Shown here one piece after another: positions 14,760 through 18,334 of a stretch of 18,334 nt of DNA (within the stretch, counting starts at the first letter, position 1; every line of letters begins with the position of its first letter). The notes under the pieces were generated by a model that saw only the letters and a program-made list of their open reading frames with translations, ran no database searches and had not been told where the DNA came from. The DNA comes from an uncultured Rhodobacter sp. (GTDB lineage: Bacteria; Pseudomonadota; Alphaproteobacteria; Rhodobacterales; Rhodobacteraceae): the NCBI GenBank assembly GCA_937901435.1, contig CALGTJ010000164.1, forward strand, positions 1 to 18,334, read 5' to 3'. A program made the position numbers and the translations under genes.

Positions 14760-15716
14760 ATGGGCAAACTGACCCGTGACGATATTTACGCAACAGCCAA
14801 AGAGCTTTCGAACCACGGGCGATGGGGGGCGGACGATCAGATCGGCACACTCAACAATATCTCGCCACAGGATATCATCGACGCAGGCAAGCTGATCAAA
14901 AAGGGCAAGACCTTTGCACTGGGGCTGAACCTGAAACAAAAGATCCAGTCCGGGCTGTTCGGCGGACGCTGGAACCTGATCCATCAGATGCTGGCGACAG
15001 GGACGGATGCGGTTCAGGGCGAGCAGGACGGCGACGGCCGCGCCTATCTGCGTTATGCGGATGATGCGATCAACGTGCCCTGTCAGGGGTCAACGCAATG
15101 GGATGCGCTTTGCCACATCTTTTTGGATGACCAGATGTACAACGGCTTTCCAGCGACCGATGTGACGGTAAACGGGGCCAAGAACCTTGGCATAGAACAT
15201 GTGCGCGACAAGATGGTCGGGCGCGGTGTGCTGCTGGATATCGCCCGCTGGAAGGGCAAGGACAGTCTGGACGACGGCGAGCCGATCTATAACGCCGATC
15301 TGGATGCTTGCGCCAAGGCGCAGGGGGTCGAAATCCGCAAGGGTGACTTTGTCATCGTGCGCACCGGGCATCAGGAACGCTGTCTGGCCAGTGATGACTG
15401 GACCGGTTACGCGGGTGGCGATGCACCCGGACTGGCGTTCGAGACGGCGCGCTGGATCAAGCAGCACGACATTGCCGCGATCTGTGCCGACACATGGGGC
15501 TGCGAGGTGCGCCCGAATGAGACGGACGAGGCCAATCAGCCGTGGCATTGGGTCGTCATCCCTGCCATCGGCATTTCCATGGGGGAAATCTTTTACCTCA
15601 AGGACCTCGCCGAGGATTGCGCAGAGGACGGGGTGTACGAGTTCTTCTTTACCGCCCCCCCGCTGCATATCCCCGGCGCGGCAGGATCGCCGATCAATCC
15701 GCAGGCGATCAAGTAG
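14760..15716 (+). CDS. Cyclase-family hydrolase (kynurenine formamidase/isatin hydrolase superfamily)
   Basis: Predicted metal-dependent hydrolase of 318 aa in the cyclase superfamily, whose members cleave amide or lactam bonds (kynurenine formamidase, isatin hydrolase). The ATG at 14760 is preferred because AAAGGAGGG lies 5 nt before it; an ATG at 14742 would precede that site. The family metal motif HxGTHxDxPxH appears as QGSTQWDALCH (residues 109-119). Asp115 and His119 are kept, but both early His positions are Gln (109 and 113). The length and the downstream FVIVRTGHQ and AADTWGCEVRPNE-like segments fit the longer cyclase subgroup. It ends 3 bp from the converging monooxygenase gene. In context it could open a hydroxylated N-heterocycle ring or cleave an amide intermediate (inference). 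Confidence 0.88.
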   Translation: MGKLTRDDIYATAKELSNHGRWGADDQIGTLNNISPQDIIDAGKLIKKGKTFALGLNLKQKIQSGLFGGRWNLIHQMLATGTDAVQGEQDGDGRAYLRYADDAINVPCQGSTQWDALCHIFLDDQMYNGFPATDVTVNGAKNLGIEHVRDKMVGRGVLLDIARWKGKDSLDDGEPIYNADLDACAKAQGVEIRKGDFVIVRTGHQERCLASDDWTGYAGGDAPGLAFETARWIKQHDIAAICADTWGCEVRPNETDEANQPWHWVVIPAIGISMGEIFYLKDLAEDCAEDGVYEFFFTAPPLHIPGAAGSPINPQAIK

Positions 15717-15719
15717 TCG

Positions 15720-16907
15720 CTAAATCACAACAGCAGTGTCTCGCATCACGGTCTCTATATCGGGATGCGAGCACCCGTCTGCGTTCTCGCCCTCCGGCCC
15801 GTCAAAAATCAACCCACCCAGTCGCTGCGAGCGTTCGTAGGCGATCAGAGACGCCGCGACCCGTTCGTCGGAATAGGCGGTCAACGCCTCTGGAATCGCA
15901 CCATGTTCCAGATGGCGCGCAAGCGCCAGCGCATCCAGCGCCGCCTTGGTGACGCCCATCCCCACATGGGGCCGCGCGACGCAGGCCGCATCCCCGGCCA
16001 GCGCCACATGTCCCTGCCCCATCACAGGCGAATGGTGGTCGTAGATGGGGGTGAAAAAGGGTCGCTCGCTGACCTTCAGGATCTCGACAAAGGGCGTTGG
16101 CAGACGGGTTGCCGCGTCTTGTTCCATGCGTTGCAGCACATCTTTGCGCACCAAGGGCGGCGGTATCGATATCTCGTGCCTCTGCCCGCTGGCATCGGTC
16201 AGCATATCGTCAAGATCGCCCTGCAGCACCCGCGCATACCAGACAAAGTTATAACGCAAATGCCCCGGACGCAGGTCATTGTCCGGCCCCGCGATGGGAT
16301 AGCCGATGATTTGCGTGCCGTTGGGAATGAAAAAGCCGAAGGTGTCAAAGACCTGACGATGGACCTCCTCTGAAAGGTCCGCCTCTTTCGCCAAAGCCCG
16401 CCAGACCACATAGCCTGCATAATCCGGTTTCACCTCTGGCAGCATCTGGGCGCGGATCGCAGAGCGAAATCCATCTGCCCCGATCAGCAGATCGGCCTGC
16501 TCTGTGCGGCCGTCCTCAAAGATCGCGGTCACCCCGTCAACGGCCTCTTGGTAGCCGACAATCGCACGTCCCAGATGATAGTGCCCCTCTGGGATGATCT
16601 CTCGCAGAACCCGGTGCATCCGATCCCACGAGGTCACGACCTGAGGGTACTCCAGCGTTCGCACCCGATCACCAGCACTGTCATAGGCCACGCGCTCGTT
16701 GACCTGTACGCCCAGATCCTTGGTATTTGCCCCCACGGCCTCTAATCCAGAGATCAACGGTTCGTGGGTCACAATCCCCGCGCCGCGTCCGGCCAGTTCA
16801 ACGCCGGTGCGCTCGTAGACATCTACCTGCCATCCTGCGCGCAGCAACGCACAAGCGGCAAAAAGCCCCCCGATCGAGCCGCCGCTGATAATCGCCCTGC
16901 CTGTCAC
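15720..16907 (-). CDS. FAD-dependent aromatic ring monooxygenase, DhpH-like
   Basis: Class A flavoprotein hydroxylase of 395 aa, using NAD(P)H and O2 to hydroxylate an aromatic or heteroaromatic ring. Seen motifs are the dinucleotide fold IISGGSIGGLFAA (residues 6-18), the DG motif DLLIGADGFRS (139-149), and the GD motif ALAGDAACVARPHVGMGVTKAALDA (302-326 region). The RPH and GxxKA pattern after GD recalls 2,6-dihydroxypyridine 3-hydroxylase of nicotine catabolism. The start is GTG at 16907, with AGGAGAGG about 5 nt upstream. It is a single-gene unit converging on the cyclase gene. A promoter with box 4 lies 60-93 nt upstream. Other class A hydroxylases (6-hydroxynicotinate, salicylate or urate types) remain possible, so the substrate is not fixed. 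Confidence 0.9.
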   Translation of the reverse strand: MTGRAIISGGSIGGLFAACALLRAGWQVDVYERTGVELAGRGAGIVTHEPLISGLEAVGANTKDLGVQVNERVAYDSAGDRVRTLEYPQVVTSWDRMHRVLREIIPEGHYHLGRAIVGYQEAVDGVTAIFEDGRTEQADLLIGADGFRSAIRAQMLPEVKPDYAGYVVWRALAKEADLSEEVHRQVFDTFGFFIPNGTQIIGYPIAGPDNDLRPGHLRYNFVWYARVLQGDLDDMLTDASGQRHEISIPPPLVRKDVLQRMEQDAATRLPTPFVEILKVSERPFFTPIYDHHSPVMGQGHVALAGDAACVARPHVGMGVTKAALDALALARHLEHGAIPEALTAYSDERVAASLIAYERSQRLGGLIFDGPEGENADGCSHPDIETVMRDTAVVI

Positions 16908-16967
16908 GTTGACCTCTCCTACCCGTGTGATGCGCGCCGAAAAGACCCAGATCCTTTTGCGCAGGTC

Positions 16968-16982
16968 GTATTTATCGTTCGA
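16968..16982 (-). promoter_or_regulatory. Candidate shared regulatory box 4
   Basis: On the minus strand this reads TCGAACGATAAATAC, matching box 3 at 12 of 15 positions. It is 60 nt before the monooxygenase start and in the same orientation to that gene as boxes 1 to 3 are to theirs. Confidence 0.45.
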
Positions 16983-17000
16983 TCACAACAAGCAGGTCAA
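16971..17000 (-). promoter_or_regulatory. Candidate promoter of the flavin monooxygenase gene
   Basis: On the minus strand TTGACC (17000-16995) is followed after 18 nt by GATAAA (16976-16971). The -10-like element lies inside box 4. Good -35 match, modest -10 match. Confidence 0.5.
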
Positions 17001-17197
17001 GCACCAACCACAACCAATGCGACCCAAGGGTTGTGAAATCCGACAACCTGCAAAAAAAGATCAGGAAACAAGGACTGATTGAGCTAATTCCATCGTCAGA
17101 CACCCCTGTACACCGCGCCTGTGATGGGGCTAGGTGACACTGTGCCCCGTAGGGCAAACAGGCGAAACAGACGATCAGACAGAGAGAGATGCCAGCC

Positions 17198-18115
17198 ATG
17201 ACAGCGCAGATTATCGACGGCAAAGCCTTTGCAGCCACGGTTCGGGGAAAAGTTGCCGACCATGTGACCCGAATCAAAGCCGAGGCAGGCATCACCCCCG
17301 GTCTGGCCGTTGTGCTGGTTGGCGAAGATCCGGCGAGTCAGGTTTATGTGCGCTCCAAAGGCAAGATGACGACAGAGGTCGGCATGAACAGCTATGAGCA
17401 CAAGCTGGATGTCGACACCAAAGAGGCCGATCTGCTGGCGTTGATCTACACGCTGAACAAGGATGCAGACGTGCATGGCATCCTTGTGCAACTGCCGCTG
17501 CCGGGGCATCTGAACTCTGATCTGGTGATCAACTCGATTGACCCCGCCAAGGATGTGGACGGGTTTCATATTTCCAATGTTGGCCTGCTGGGCACCGGGC
17601 AGAAATCCATGGTTCCCTGCACCCCGCTGGGCTGTCTGATGATGCTGCGCGACCACCACGGGTCGTTGTCGGGGATGAATGCGGTTGTTTTGGGCCGCTC
17701 AAACATCGTGGGCAAGCCGATGGCGAACCTGCTGTTGGGCGACAGCTGTACGGTGACCATCGCCCACAGCCGCACCAAAGATCTGCCCGACGTGGTGCGC
17801 GGTGCCGATATCGTCGTCGCTGCCGTTGGCCGCCCCGAGATGGTCATCGGCGACTGGATCAAGCCCGGCGCGACGGTAATCGACGTGGGCATCAACCGGA
17901 TTGACGCACCCGAAAAAGGCACAAATGAAGATGGCAGCGTCAAGACCCGCCTCGTCGGTGACGCCCACTTTGAAAGCTGCGCTGCTGTTGCCGGAGCGAT
18001 CACGCCTGTGCCCGGCGGCGTTGGCCCGATGACCATCGCTTGCTTGCTGGCCAACACCCTGACCGCCTGTTGCCGCGCGAACGGTCTGGAAGAGCCCGAC
18101 GGGCTTACGGCTTAG
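17198..18115 (+). CDS. folD: Bifunctional methylenetetrahydrofolate dehydrogenase/methenyl-THF cyclohydrolase
   Basis: FolD converts 5,10-methylene-THF to 10-formyl-THF through methenyl-THF in the cytoplasm, with NADP+ as usual cofactor. The product is 305 aa, slightly longer than the common 285-300. Diagnostic segments are [19 protein letters not shown], with the catalytic Tyr and Lys; [29 protein letters not shown]; the [15 protein letters not shown] loop; and the signature [15 protein letters not shown]. The ATG at 17198 gives the usual MTAQIIDGK start; an ATG at 17189 would add three residues and sits too close to the AGAGAGAG run to use it well. Codon use and content are ordinary housekeeping. 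No promoter could be assigned in the 280-bp gap upstream. Functional link to the catabolic genes is not evident, though one-carbon units from demethylation could feed it. Confidence 0.97.
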   Translation: MTAQIIDGKAFAATVRGKVADHVTRIKAEAGITPGLAVVLVGEDPASQVYVRSKGKMTTEVGMNSYEHKLDVDTKEADLLALIYTLNKDADVHGILVQLPLPGHLNSDLVINSIDPAKDVDGFHISNVGLLGTGQKSMVPCTPLGCLMMLRDHHGSLSGMNAVVLGRSNIVGKPMANLLLGDSCTVTIAHSRTKDLPDVVRGADIVVAAVGRPEMVIGDWIKPGATVIDVGINRIDAPEKGTNEDGSVKTRLVGDAHFESCAAVAGAITPVPGGVGPMTIACLLANTLTACCRANGLEEPDGLTA

Positions 18116-18138
18116 CCCTTACGGTGTGATCCGGGAAC

Positions 18139-18156
18139 GTGGGCAGACCTGTCCAC
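18139..18156 (+). terminator. Weak hairpin after folD
   Basis: GTGGGCA (18139-18145) pairs with TGTCCAC (18150-18156) across GACC, seven pairs including one G-U. It starts 24 nt after the folD stop but has no T run. Similar GTGGGCA/TGTCCACCCTAC sequences recur between genes in many Rhodobacterales, so this may be a copy of such an intergenic repeat (recalled pattern, not searched). Confidence 0.3.
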
Positions 18157-18334
18157 CCTACGGGTTGTCGGGTGACGTTCTGAATGCGTGGGTAAGCCGA
18201 CTTTTATTTCAAGCGCACATCGAACGACAGCTCTGCGAACCAAAGGGGCTTTTATTGCAACCTGGCGAAGGTCGGCTGCAACGTAAGCGTGTGCTGATCA
18301 CCCATCGGGTTGTGGCTTGACTGTGTTTGACTGG

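Noticed and set aside
17143..17156. TGCCC CGTA GGGCA hairpin upstream of folD
   Set aside because: Only five base pairs with no T tract and no known riboswitch context; likely chance.
18126..18320. 64-codon frame after folD
   Set aside because: It starts 10 nt after folD with no ribosome site, crosses the intergenic hairpin and has no recognisable features.

Overview
The window looks like an 18 kb chromosomal stretch of an alphaproteobacterium, most likely a Rhodobacterales (Roseobacter-group) marine heterotroph. This rests on the moderately high GC content, an alphaproteobacterial-type FolD, an orphan TRAP substrate-binding protein, molybdenum hydroxylase operons with ATGA-coupled subunits, and tight gene packing. 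The assignment is an inference from style; no rRNA or other taxonomic marker is present. No tRNA, rRNA, CRISPR array, phage gene or insertion sequence was seen.

Layout. (1) 1-1266: an orphan TRAP transporter periplasmic binding protein closed by a clear Rho-independent terminator. (2) 1442-3217: a stand-alone B12-binding-type radical SAM enzyme of unknown function, followed by about 390 bp without a convincing gene. (3) 3608-9038: an AraC-type regulator transcribed away from a five-gene unit. That unit encodes a two-subunit, isoquinoline-1-oxidoreductase-like molybdenum hydroxylase (a 2Fe-2S subunit and a Tat-exported molybdopterin subunit), a DUF1772-like membrane protein, an exported cupin and another small membrane protein. 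A 20-bp-period direct repeat in the divergent promoter region is the likely AraC-family operator. (4) 9223-12892, minus strand: a three-subunit xanthine dehydrogenase/CoxMSL-type molybdenum hydroxylase (FAD, 2Fe-2S and Moco subunits), translationally coupled by two ATGA overlaps. Its active-site loop is neither that of CO dehydrogenase (AYRCSFR) nor the common form II loop (AYRGAGR). (5) 13020-16907: a peroxiredoxin, a TetR regulator with an OsmC protein, a cyclase-family (kynurenine formamidase/isatin hydrolase superfamily) hydrolase, and a DhpH-like FAD monooxygenase. (6) 17198-18115: folD, a housekeeping gene marking the end of the accessory region.

How the genes may work together. Two molybdenum hydroxylases, a flavin ring hydroxylase resembling 2,6-dihydroxypyridine 3-hydroxylase and a cyclase-family hydrolase are the enzyme types expected for stepwise hydroxylation and opening of an N-heteroaromatic ring. 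A 15-bp box (consensus TCRAWCGATAAATAA) lies upstream of four units: the TRAP binding protein, the peroxiredoxin/CoxMSL divergent region, the OsmC/cyclase divergent region and the flavin monooxygenase. It has the same orientation relative to one downstream gene each time. This suggests a common regulon, perhaps under the local TetR protein, or a shared promoter element. The substrate cannot be told from sequence alone. The strongest candidate for something undescribed is this putative N-heterocycle catabolic locus, with its unusual CoxL loop, a cyclase with Gln replacing two metal-ligand His residues, and a TRAP binding protein lacking the usual substrate-clamping Arg.
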